Below, piece by piece: positions 48,795-59,475 of a stretch of DNA of 64,000 bases. The notes beneath the pieces were generated by a model. The model was not told where the DNA came from. It saw only the letters and a program-made list of their open reading frames with translations, and ran no database searches. The position numbers and the translations under genes were made by a program. Source of the stretch: Cokeromyces recurvatus (taxonomy: Eukaryota > Mucoromycota > Mucoromycetes > Mucorales > Mucoraceae). Location: contig NW_026251407.1 of NCBI RefSeq assembly GCF_025118155.1, positions 62,001 through 126,000 of the forward strand, in the 5' to 3' direction. How positions within the stretch are numbered: position 1 is the stretch's first letter; each line of letters opens with the position of its first letter.

Positions 48795-49309
48795 AATAAA
48801 CGTGCAGTTAAAGGTTCCAAAAGGCCACTTCACCATCGAAAAAAAAAAAAAAAAACGCTTTAGGAGGGGTTGTCAAGAAGCCAGAGACAGGAAAAGGTGG
48901 GTATGGTAACTAGCAATTACTTCAATTTTTATCGCTAGCACGATAGAAATTATGAACACAAATTCAAAGAGTTTAAGGGACATTCACTGGTAATGGACAA
49001 CTTTTCTATTCATAAACACGTTGACATTCGAAAGTATACTGAAGCTCATGGTTACGGTTGTGTTTATCTCTCTCTCTCCCCCCTCCTTACTCACCTAAAC
49101 TAAATCTAATTGAACAGTTTTGGTCTGTTTTCAAGAGTAAAGTCAAGAGGGAAATACTACTTGAAGAAGAAACATTGTCTGAGAATATCAGAGAAGCTTA
49201 CAACAGTGTGCTCGTAAGCGACCTCCAAGGATTTTGCAGGCATTCATTGTCAAGATTTGAAGACTGTTCAAATAATGATTTGTCAATGCATCAATTTTTA
49301 TTTGGTTAG
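48795..49309 (+). pseudogene. Tc1/mariner transposase relic, DD34E
   Basis: Pieces in different frames match the order seen in the 33-kb copy: RAVKGS (about 48805), VVKKPETGKG (about 48870), VMDNFSIHKHVDIRKYTEAH (from 48990) and PPYSPKLNLIEQFW (from about 49079). A CT-rich slip at 49070-49085 breaks the frame between the second Asp and the Glu. At least one stop occurs near 48915. The second Asp and Glu are kept with 34 residues between. Non-functional. Confidence 0.7.
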
Positions 49310-49500
49310 TGCGTGAAATGAGTTTTATAAAGTGCGCGAATAATTTCGAAAAATACTGTAATGATAACAAGTGATCGCTGTCTTTAGAATTCTCCTACAA
49401 CTGGCCAATAAAAAATTTCTCATTAAAAATGATTATATTATATAATCATGTAATATCATTGTGTTGTGACCCTTTTTATTTTATTTATTTATTGTTATTT

Positions 49501-50407
49501 ATGGGGAAATATATACAATAGGTATTAGGTAAATAACCGATGGAAGTGTCTTTTTTTTTTAAAAAAAAATTTTTTTTCATATCTTTATTTTATCAAGTGG
49601 TCCATCTTGTTCAGGGAAAACGGTTAGTTTTAATTTATAAAAAAAAATAAATTAAAAAAAATAAATGGTAATCTAAACATTTACTTTTTTAAAATGCATA
49701 AAATTTAGACAGTAGCACGCATTTTAAGACAAGTGCTTCGAAATGTAATTGTTTTTTACCAAGATGACTTTTATAAGGTTATTAGTTTTCACATTATTTA
49801 AAATAAATAGAAGCTAATTTTTTTTCCTTTTTTTTTTTTTTTTTTTTTTATTAAGCCTGACTCTCTAATACCAATAGATGAAAAAACACAATTAGAAAAT
49901 TGGGATTGTCCAGAATCAGTCTATTTCGATAAACTTGCAGATTATATTGAATATGCACAAAAAGAAGGAAAATTACCATCAAATTATCACTCTAAAGAGG
50001 AGAATAACACACATGACGGATCTTCTCTAATTACCCAACAGACATTGGCAAAATTACAAGCCATCTTGAAGCCCCTGATGGATGACGAGAATATTTTTAT
50101 TCTTGTTGATGGATTCATGCTCTATTGGGACGAAAGAGTGACAAGTCTTTTAGATTGTAAGGTATTTGTGACAGCAAGTTATCATTCATTGAAATCAAGA
50201 CGAGAGAAACGACAGGGATATCACACTGTAGAAGGTTATTGGGTAGATCCACCCAACTATTTTGATAAGATTGTTTGGCCTGAATACATTAGACTAAGCC
50301 AACATAACGAGATGATTAGTGATTTATTTACTCTAAATACGGATGAGAATTCGATTGAAGAGACAGCACTAAAAGTGTCAAATCATCTTTGTAAGGAATT
50401 ATTATAA
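49501..50407 (+). CDS. Nicotinamide riboside kinase, first exon out of frame
   Basis: Phosphorylates nicotinamide riboside to NMN in NAD salvage. Exons: about 49501-49528, 49598-49622, 49709-49777, 49856-50407. Exons 2-4 give the P-loop GPSCSGKT, TVARILRQVLRN, substrate-site YQDDFYK, ENWDCPESVYFDKL, ILVDGFMLYWDER and RQGYHTVEGYWVDPP with YFD-VWP, all NRK signatures. The exon before the P-loop ends IGIS, as expected, and its 69-nt intron is in phase. But the only nearby ATG (49501) lies one base out of frame because of a G4 run; a different G count would give a normal start. Either the gene is newly inactivated, the G run is wrong, or a start lies elsewhere. It sits amid transposon relics. Confidence 0.7.
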
Positions 50408-50526
50408 ACCATCGTTTTCTGTCATTAGAAAAAGATAAATAAAATAGAATAAAGCGTATGTGTGTATATATAATAATAATTGTATTATTAGTATCATAGA
50501 CTATATTCAAACAGATCTCTTTCTGC

Positions 50527-50572
<46 letters not shown>

Positions 50573-51081
50573 CTTGAATATCATGCTGTCCTTCTCTTTT
50601 AAATAACATCTAAACCTATATCTTTCTTCTCAAGCTTACTAAGGACTACCAATAAGATACTTTGTTATTTTAGATGAATGACTCTAAACACTCATATATA
50701 ATAATCAACATGATCAGTATAAAAAAGAAAGATATATGTTATAACGATAAAATCTTACACATAAAATTGATTTCTCAGATGGTAAAGATTGTCCCGATTT
50801 AGTAATATCTGAACAAACCTATTTTTTTTTTAATAATAACGTCTTTATAGCATTATTGCTGATCGATTTAACTGATTTGATATTTGATAAAAGCATACAT
50901 GATCTGATCTTTTTTTTTTGAAATAATTTAAAGTATATTTTTTTTTTGAAAAGAAATAGAATATTGTTGAATAAAAAAAAAAAAATAAAAATATGTGATC
51001 TGATAAATGCAAAATAAAGGGATTAAAAAACCCACTAACCATTCTAGGCAACTAGACCCTATTGTAACTTTATGTACTCAA

Positions 51082-51123
<42 letters not shown>

Positions 51124-53325
51124 TCATATCGATTCTAGATTAACAACTACTTTTAATAAATGGATGAAATCCATGGATCAAATACTTTAAAAAGAAAAAA
51201 AAAATGAAGGCCGAAATATTCATTGTATTTTCTAATTTTTTTTATATTCTTGGCTTCCTTTTATATCTAAGGAATACACACTTATCTTGTCTGATTTTAT
51301 TTTACTTTATTTTACTTGTTTTGTTTTTAATTTTTATTTTAATTTTTTTTTTTTACTAAAGTGCATGATTTCTCCTTCCTAAATGCTACATGCACTTCAT
51401 CGTTTTTTTTTTTAATACTTACTTTGAATAATGGTGGCTGTTCCATTATTGTATTTCTATTTCTGTCCATTATTATTATTACTTACAAATTAATTCATGT
51501 ATATTAATGACTGTTAGTTGTTTGGGTCAAAATCTTTTTATGATATCACATTACCATATTTAGAATAATCGGAGATTAAATTTCTCGGTATAATACACTT
51601 TTTTTGAGTATCAGCCGATAATGAAGAAAGGAATAATTGTTGCTACTCTAATACACCAGATTAAGTTTAGCTTTATCTTTTATGATTCTTGGCTCTTAAA
51701 TAAAAAATAAAAATAAAAAAGGAACATAAATCAAGGCATAAAAATGATTAGATATAGTAACATGATCAAAGAAATTTGATTGATGTAACGTGCCCTACAT
51801 TGAAGATATTTGACAGATTTGAAAGGCTGTACAACACGCCATTATTTTATAAGGAAGGAAATAATTTCAATTAAAAAAAAAAAAAAAAATTCGGTGCCTT
51901 GTTTTTTTTTTGGTAACACCCGTTATGTATGTAACTATTATTCAAGCTAGTAGTAGGAGGTAACTAGTAACCTTTTTCGACTCTTCCCCTCTCCCCCCCC
52001 CATTCCCCCCCACATATGCATAACAATGATTGTAGCTTAATACACTTTTATGCGCCAATATATATATTAAATTATCTTGTCATATACATAGATTGCATAT
52101 TCAGGTCTTATATCTACTTTTTTTTTCTTTTTGTTATATTTGGCAACATCGTTTCTGTTTCAAATTAATAGGAGTGAATAACGCTTTCAAAAAAAAAATT
52201 AATAATAATGTTCAACTACACTAAAATATTTTCTATTAAAAAACAAAAATCGGGTACAGATTGGGTCGAGCACTTTATGTTTCTCCTCCCCCCATTTTCC
52301 AGCAATGTCCGACTTGGACCTTCATCGGTAGTTTTCTACTTCCCTTCTACACCCCCCCATAATAATAATAATAATATTTTTTTGAAAGTCAGATTTCTTT
52401 CTGAAAATTTGATTATTGAGGAAATTTCTTTTCTGTTTTTAATTGATTGATTGATTTGATCGATAAAAAACGTGGAAAAGGAAAAAAAGAAAGAAAAAAA
52501 AATAAATCAGAAAAAGGAGAAAGAAGTTAAATAGAAAACGCGTTTAAAGAAAAAAAAAAAGTGAGAGAGAGAGAGATTAAGAGAAAGGGAAATTTCCATA
52601 TTATATTTTTAACTAGATGAAAACAAAAAAAAAATGTATCAGGAAATAACTATTTCCATTACTGTACTTGCACTAAGCCTAATTTAGTGTTGTAAATTTG
52701 GAGAAAAGAAAGGAAGAGAAAGAGAGGGAAAGAATGTATTACTCCGAAGTTCTTTTAAGTGTACAGCATGTGTATGCACATAATAATAAAAACAAAAAAA
52801 AAGCATAAGGTAGCTTTTTTAAAGTACCGAATTAGAGTTGCCATAGTTGCCATAGAAAACAGTTAAAAATAAAGATAATATATTATTACCAAATAATGAG
52901 ATACATTATTTTTATTTGGAATGTCCTATCAAATAATGAGATAATTCCATTATTATTACTTGAGTATCATATCAACATGGGTAGCCAGCGACATCTTATT
53001 AAGGCAGAAATATCTAAATCTACGTCATGCAAGAAATAAGCTGAGTGTTTTAGACAAGTTTTAATGAAACCTTTTTTTTAATGAAAAAAAAAAATGTCTT
53101 AGCATGATCATTGGTAGGTTTCGTTTAAGCGGACTTTAAGAGTTTAGTAGCTTCTTTTTTTTTTTTTTTTTTCTGTCTTCATCTCAAATCAATAAATATA
53201 TAAGGGAAGCCTTTTTTTTTTTCTCCTTTCTTCTTCTTTCAAATTCATTCCTTTTTATTATTATTATTACTGTATCTTTAATTCTAGTTTTTTTATTATT
53301 ATTATAAGAAGCAAAATAAATCAAT
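50408..53325. other. Long gene-free stretch with homopolymers
   Basis: 2.9 kb without a supported gene. It has an A42 tract (50529-50570), an A35 tract (51085-51119), several C runs (about 51990-52012 and 52263-52360) and GA repeats (52560-52576). The last 250 bp are T/CT-rich and likely include the GPD1 promoter. Confidence 0.5.
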
Positions 53326-54474
53326 ATGTCCACTGTTAGTAAGCAAAGAGTTACTATTATCGGTTCTGGTAACTGGTAAGTTTGTGTTTGATGATATGAT
53401 TTGTTTAAGGCTTTTTTTTTCTTTTACTAATTCATTTTTATAATGGTATTTATTAGGGGTTCTTCAATTGCTCGTGTTTGTGCTCAAAACACCATCAAGC
53501 ACTCTGATTTCTTTGAACGTGAAGTTCGTATGTGGGTTTACGAAGAACAAATTGACGGTAGAAATTTAACCGACATTATCAACGAAAAGCATGAAAACGT
53601 AAAATATCTTCCCAACATTAATCTTGGTGAAAATGTAGTAGCTATCCCTGATGTTAAAGAAGCTGCTAAGGGAGCTAATGTCCTCGTCTTTGTTTTGCCT
53701 CATCAATTCGTTTACAAGGTATGTGAAACACTTCGAGATGTTATCTCCAAGGACTGCAAGGCAATCTCCTTGATCAAGGGCTTGGATTACAAGAACAACA
53801 ACTTGCTCATCTTCTCTGAAGAAATCGAAAAGATCTTGGGTATCCATTGTGCAGCCCTGAGTGGTGCCAACATTGCTAGTGAAGTAGCTGAAGAACAATT
53901 TGGTGAAACAACCATTGCTTGTCGTGATCTTAAGGATGCTGAAATCTTTTATAAACTTTTCCATACAGATTACTTTGATGTCAATGTGATAGGTGATTGG
54001 AGAGGTCTTCAAGTATGTGGTGCACTCAAGAATGTAGTTGCACTCGGTGCTGGTATCTGTGACGGTCTTCATTATGGTAATAACACGAAATCAGCTGTCA
54101 TTCGTCGTGGTTTAGTGGAGATGAGAAAGTTTGGTAAGACATTCTTTGGTGGTGTACATACAGAGACTTACTTTGAATCTTGTGGTGTTGCTGATCTAAT
54201 CACAACCTGTGCTGGTGGTCGTAATCGTAAGGTAGCTGCTGCTTTCATTAAATCAAACAAATCTATTGAAGAAGTTGAAAAGGAAATGTTGAATGGTCAA
54301 AAACTTCAAGGTACTACTACATCTCAAGAAGTTTTCCATTTCTTATCTGCTAGAAACATGACACAAGAATTCCCTCTCTTAACTGCTATTTATCGTGTTA
54401 TCTATGAAAATGCTCCTCCTGAGAGTATTGCTCTTGATCTCCGTACTCGTAATGTGACTGTAGATATGGAATAA
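53326..54474 (+). CDS. GPD1: NAD-dependent glycerol-3-phosphate dehydrogenase
   Basis: Reduces dihydroxyacetone phosphate to glycerol 3-phosphate with NADH, feeding glycerol and lipid synthesis and redox balance. Two exons (53326-53375 and 53457-54474), 355 residues. The intron lies inside the dinucleotide-binding motif, which reads VTIIGSGNWGSSIARVCAQN after splicing. Further signatures: SLIKGLD, ALSGANIASEVAEEQFGETT, the catalytic-lysine block ALKNVVALGAGICDGLHYGN, RNRKVAAAF and QKLQGTTTSQEVF. No targeting peptide or peroxisomal signal is evident at the start, so the product is probably cytosolic. Codon use is biased to preferred codons, suggesting high expression. Confidence 0.95.
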
Positions 54475-55112
54475 GCGCTTTTTTCTTTTTCCTTTCCTTT
54501 TTTTTTGTGTGTTTGATCATTGTTTATATATATTATTATTCTTTTTTTATTTGTTCCCTTCTCCTTCTTCCCTTTCATACATAACTTTATTTCACATTAA
54601 CTGAACGGCAAAAAAAAAAAAAAGAAAAAAAAAGAAACTACATTACCCATGTCAAATTCCCTCCTATAGGAGGACACTACTTGAACATACTATTTAACCT
54701 TACTATTACTACTACTACTACTACTACACACACACACGCTATATATATATACATATAAACCTCGCTTCGTATTTTTTCTTGATTTATTATTATTATTTTT
54801 TTTTATATATATACACAACTATATACATTTAAATAAAATAAACCTTTTTTTTTTCGCTTCTTTTTGGTTTTTTATAATAGAAAAAAATAAATATATTAGG
54901 TTATTAAAAAACTTTAAAGTTTATATATTAAAATAGAATAGAATAAAATTGCATAACAATCACTAATTATACAATGCAAGTCACAGTTTAAAAAAAAGGG
55001 GGGAAGGCGGGCAAACAAAAAAAAAATGACTCTTCTCCCTTCCCCCCCCCTCGTTCTCTTTTTTTTTTTTTTTTTTTTTGTTTGCCCCACACATATATAT
55101 ATTTATTAGACA
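54475..55112. other. Intergenic with ACT and AT repeats
   Basis: 638 bp holding a CTA repeat (about 54704-54725), CA and TA repeats, and a CT/T-rich tract (55024-55080) directly upstream of the next ATG. Confidence 0.6.
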
Positions 55113-56500
55113 ATGATGATGTTGAAGCGATTTATGACGATTCGTAAGTCAACATGGATACCAAAAAATCAATATAGACCATCAGGATGTTTATCACGTC
55201 GACCCTGTATGAGCTCATCACCTCTATTTCGACATTATGCCACGACTACAGCACGAGCTCAAACACCAGCACAAGTGATTCGAATTCCATCTTTACCTGT
55301 CATTCTCATCAGTACAGGGCTTGTTTGTTTAGGACTTGGACTTTATGAATACTATACATCCGATATTCAAAAATTCCCAGCCGCTGTTCGACAAGCACTT
55401 CGTAAAGGGCTTTATTACGAACAACACAGCAAGGATGACAAGTTGGCACTCAAATATTTTAAAGAGGCACTTCAGTTAGCACTTGCATCACCAGAACTCG
55501 AACGAAATGGGGCACCCTTGACGGGAATTATGATTCAACTGGGTAGTTTACAAGAACGGATGGGTCAATTATCAGAAGCGAGACAGACGTTGATCATGGC
55601 GCTGAGACATTTAGTAGGAACCGTGGATCAACCCTTGTCCATCACACAACCCCAAGCATTCTTTAGTCGTCTATCATCATTAGAACCCCTTGAACAAAAG
55701 AAGGTGATTGGAATAGCACAAAAGTTGGGTGATATTGCCCTTGCCATGCAGCGAGATGAAGAAGCAGAGTTATGGTATGTAGGGTCAGTAGAGCATTTGT
55801 TGAAGATAGCATCAACAACAGGGACAAGTTATGAAGAAGTAGAAGATGATAATGATGATAGATCATCAAAGAATAATGGGATGTTTGATAAAGAGCATAT
55901 GCCAGATTGGTTAACCAGTACTGATGTAGGTGCTGCCTTAGAGGCCCTGGGAGGGTTTTATGCATCAAGGAATAAACCAATGTAAAGCCGATATATATAT
56001 ATATATATTATATTTATATTTATAATGTCACTTGAACTCATGTTCTATATGTATAGATTAGCGATTCATCTTTACTTGAAAGCATTATCATTAAATGATA
56101 TAAAATCATGTCAATCTGTTGTTTTAATGAATAATTTGGCTGAAAGCTATTCAAATATGGGACAATATGAAGAAGCTAAAATGTGGGCACAAAAGGGATT
56201 AGATTTAGCGCAGAATCCAAATACAGGGAAAGTGAATAAAGATAAAGAACTTTGTGATGAGACCTGTGGTATTTTATTGTTTAATATGGGCATGTTGTTT
56301 GAGGTAAGATAAAGAGGTTATTTTTTCTTTTATAAATTTATATGTGTATATACTAAGGACTACTATTTAATATATAGCAAAGCAACGATAAAGAAAAGGC
56401 AAAAGAATTCTATAAAAGTGCAGAAAAGTATGGACGCAAATATAAACTTTCAAATTGCGTTAAAGAAGCAGAACAAGCATTAAAACGATTAGATTTTTAA
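55113..56500 (+). CDS. Mitochondrial TPR protein, Mgr3-like
   Basis: Probably an inner-membrane adaptor of the i-AAA protease, as Mgr3 in yeast, although TTC19-type proteins look similar. Three exons (55113-55981, 56057-56303, 56378-56500), 412 residues. The N-terminus is basic and Ser/Arg-rich (targeting peptide), followed by a hydrophobic segment at about residues 64-83 (LPVILISTGLVCLGLGLYEY). TPR units follow: ALRKGLYYEQHSKDDKLALK with FKEAL, LGSLQERMGQLSEARQTLI, and LNDIKSCQSVVLMNNLAESY with NMGQYEEAKMWAQKGL. An acidic Asp/Glu loop interrupts at about residue 245. Exon phases agree. Confidence 0.72.
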
Positions 56501-56598
56501 AAGAAATTCATTTTATTATTATTATTAGTAGTAGTAGTAGTAGTAATAGTAGTAGTAGTATCAGTAGTATTAGTATGGAATAAAGTAGTATAAATGAT

Positions 56599-57705
56599 CT
56601 AACGAGTAAAATTGGTAATGGAGTCCCAGTCTCTTCTAGTATTCTTTATTGAGTGATGATGGTTTATTGTTCTATAGAGTGAATTAGACATCATCATTTC
56701 ATCAAAATAACTAAAAGAGGTGGATGTAATTGTTGTCTTGGCGTGAGTGGAAGGATTGAGTAATTCCAGAAGCGGCGATGATGACTTTTTATTATTATTA
56801 GGGGTATAAGAAGGAATACGATCAACTGAGGGAGTAAAGTAAGGGTAAATAATTTTTTCGGATAACAGTGTTGAATAATCTTCAGCTGTAAAGACAATAG
56901 ATTGATTCTCTTTACTAACAGGTAAAGTTGTACCAAAAAAATCAAATCCAGTAGAAAAAGGTGAATAATAAGCTGGTTGCGAGTCCTTTGATAAAGAAGG
57001 AGAAAAAGGCTCTTCAATAATAGATTCGTTATCACTTTGTAGAGAAGGCACTTCTTCCTCTTCTTCCTCTTCTTCCTCTTCTTCCTCTTCTTCCTCTTCT
57101 TCCTCTTCTTCCTCTTCTTCTTCCTTTTCCTCTTTTTCCTCTTCCTCTTTCTCTTCTCCTTCATCTTCTTCTTCAAACAAGTTTGTATTTTGTTGAATTG
57201 TAACTCTCATCTTTTTATTATCAAGTTGCTCTTTATGAATAGAATCATCATGATTGTTGGTTGATAAAAGAAAGCCAGTTTCTTTCATGTTGTTCTCGTT
57301 ATGACTTTTGGAATTTAATAAAAGATTTTCTTCTCCATGTATTGTATCCACTTGTTGTTTGTGACTAGAAGAAGGTATTCTTTCATTTTGAACTGCTGAA
57401 ATAATAGATTCTTCTTGTTTAATAAGAGTAGTTGGTTTATTAAATACAAAATAATGAAATTGTCTAATAAACTAAGAGATAGGTTAAATATTTTATGTTA
57501 ACAAAGAAGAAGAAGAAGAAAAAAAAGGGTTAGTGCTACTACCTTGTATAAGCAGCATAATAAACTGAGAAGAATAAAAATTGTAAGTGTCCATTTAGGA
57601 AGTAAAAATAAGCTATTTATTTGTTTTACTATTATTAAATGTTAGTAATACGAATTAATAAAGAAAAAGCTAAAATATGAAATAATAATTACCACTACGA
57701 TACAT
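56599..57705 (-). CDS. Acidic single-pass membrane protein, uncharacterised
   Basis: Three exons (57693-57705, 57543-57628, 56599-57471), 323 residues. The first exon has only 13 bases and encodes MYRS plus one base; the phase match with exon 2 supports it. Residues about 14-32 form one membrane helix (LPKWTLTIFILLSLLCCLYK region), so it is probably N-terminally anchored. The middle is a long Glu-rich run of about 45 residues written as TTC/TCT/CCT repeats on the plus strand, and the rest is Ser/Thr/Pro/Asn-rich. No conserved domain recognised. Convergent with the Mgr3-like gene, 98 bp apart. Function unknown. Confidence 0.55.
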
Positions 57706-58747
57706 GCTAGGCTGATAAAGGAGAAGAATAAATAAATCCTCTAAAAGAAAAAGGAAGAAGAAAAAAAAAAAAAAAGAAAAAATAAATAAATAAATAAAAA
57801 GGCTTATATTTATAGTATTTTTTGTTGTTTAATTACCTAATTAAGAAGATAAAGACTTTATATAAAAAGAAGAAGAAAAAAAAACCCCCTTTTTTTATTC
57901 TTCTTCTTCTTCTTTTGCCTTTCTTTCTTACTTACTTACTTGCTTACTTGCTTACACTCTCTATTTGTCTCTCATTTGTCTAATCATTTATTTAGTCGAC
58001 TAAACGGCGATGACATCTTAGTCTTCAATATTGAATATGCATGTATATAAAGGACCTTTATTATTGTTATTGTTATTGTTATTATTTTTTATTATCATTA
58101 TTATTATGTGGCTGATTTTTTTTTTTTTTTTTGCGTACGTGTGTGGGTGTGGGTGTACGTGTATGTTAAAATAATAAGCGTTCAAATTAAATTAAATTAA
58201 ATTAAATTAGATAAATTATATAAATATAGGGTCGAAATACAGCTATAAGCAATTAATATACCTAAAAGAAATAGTATAATAGAATGGATACTAACAAATG
58301 GTGTAGTTGTCCTAATTTCTTTGTTTTACCTAATTTAGTAATTTCATAATATAAACCCTTTTTAAAACTCCTTTTTATGTATGTCATGTGATGTACTTAA
58401 AAAAAAAATACTACGATGACTACAAGAATTACCAAACTGATGTTTGTCACTATTTTCGAGTTTTGAAACCAAAAATAAATATCTCCCCTTATTATTTTAG
58501 AAAGATGATAATAATACGTGTTTTATCTTTTATTCCATAAATAAGAATGCTTTGTGACGATCATTGTGAACAGCTACTATGATTTAAGATAAGTCTAAAG
58601 GGTAGTAGTAGTAGTAGTAGTAGTAGTATTTTCTTTTTCTTCTTTTTTATTCTTTCAAGTAATAATAACTACTATCATCACAATAGCACATAATATATAG
58701 ATATAGATATATTTATATAATGACGAATAACCAGATTTGTCAACTAT
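57706..58747. other. Intergenic, simple repeats
   Basis: This contains AAATTAAATTAAATT repeats (about 58182-58207), GTGTGGGTGTGGGTG repeats (about 58138-58160) and a GTA repeat (about 58604-58628). No gene or RNA motif could be supported. Confidence 0.5.
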
Positions 58748-59094
58748 TTAATTCTTCTTTTTCTTTCTTCTACCTGGATGTGGAGCACCATCGACTATAC
58801 GTCTAACTAATGGGAACGCACTTTCAGAAGACACAACGACATCTATATAACATTTTTTTTTGTCTTCTTAGAACCTCATATAAGATAGAAAATAAAATGA
58901 CTGACTGACTTACTTTGTTTCATATCTGCCATACAATATCCACCTAAATTAGCTTGCCAAAAATAAAAATCAGTAAAAAGATCTCCAGCTTGATATGAAT
59001 TTTCAAGGTCTTTTTGATGCTTTAAAGTTAATGGATGAAATTCTTGTTCTTTCATAACACCCCACTCTGGATGTGTGATTTTATTTTCTGACAT
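58748..59094 (-). CDS. Small uncharacterised protein, 91 residues
   Basis: Two exons (58914-59094 and 58748-58842) joined by a 71-nt GTAAGT...TATAG intron that splits an Asn codon. The protein starts MSENKITHPEWGVMKEQEFH, has an aromatic-rich middle (FTDFYFWQANLGGYC) and ends in a basic tail (PHPGRRKKKKN). No signal peptide or membrane helix. The sequence is complex and the intron well formed, so the gene is probably real and may be a small conserved fungal protein, but I do not recognise it. It lies between the acidic membrane protein and the antiporter gene, all on the minus strand. Confidence 0.6.
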
Positions 59095-59475
59095 TGGATA
59101 AAAAGAAAAAAAAAATAAAGGGGAAAAAAAAAAGAAAAAATAAAAAGATGTATTTGTATACATTTATGTGCGTATGTTTTTATTTTTCTTCTTCAATTGT
59201 TGAAAAAAAAAATATTCATGTACTACAGATACACAGCAGCTATTGTCGTTGAATTCATTTATTTCTTTCTTTACTTTAATAATAATAATGTCAATATAAT
59301 AATTGAAGTTCATTAAATGCAAAAAAAAAGGAATATTCTATTTATTACAGCTTAATGTTGATTATGAATTTAATAAAGAGGAGAAGGAGAGAAGCAAGAA
59401 ACAAACAAACAAAAAAAAAGGGAGGTAGAGAGATAGAGAAATGAGTAGTGACTCTGCTAATATTTTAATTTCATA
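59095..59475. other. Intergenic
   Basis: 381 bp between two minus-strand genes; A-rich with no gene seen. Confidence 0.6.

Noticed and set aside
52208..52450. 80-codon ORF in the stretch before GPD1
   Set aside because: Interrupted by C runs and ATA repeats, no motif and no upstream signals.
56694..57176. Lys/Arg-rich frame overlapping the acidic membrane protein
   Set aside because: It is the shifted reading of the Glu repeat; the spliced frame with a membrane helix is better supported.
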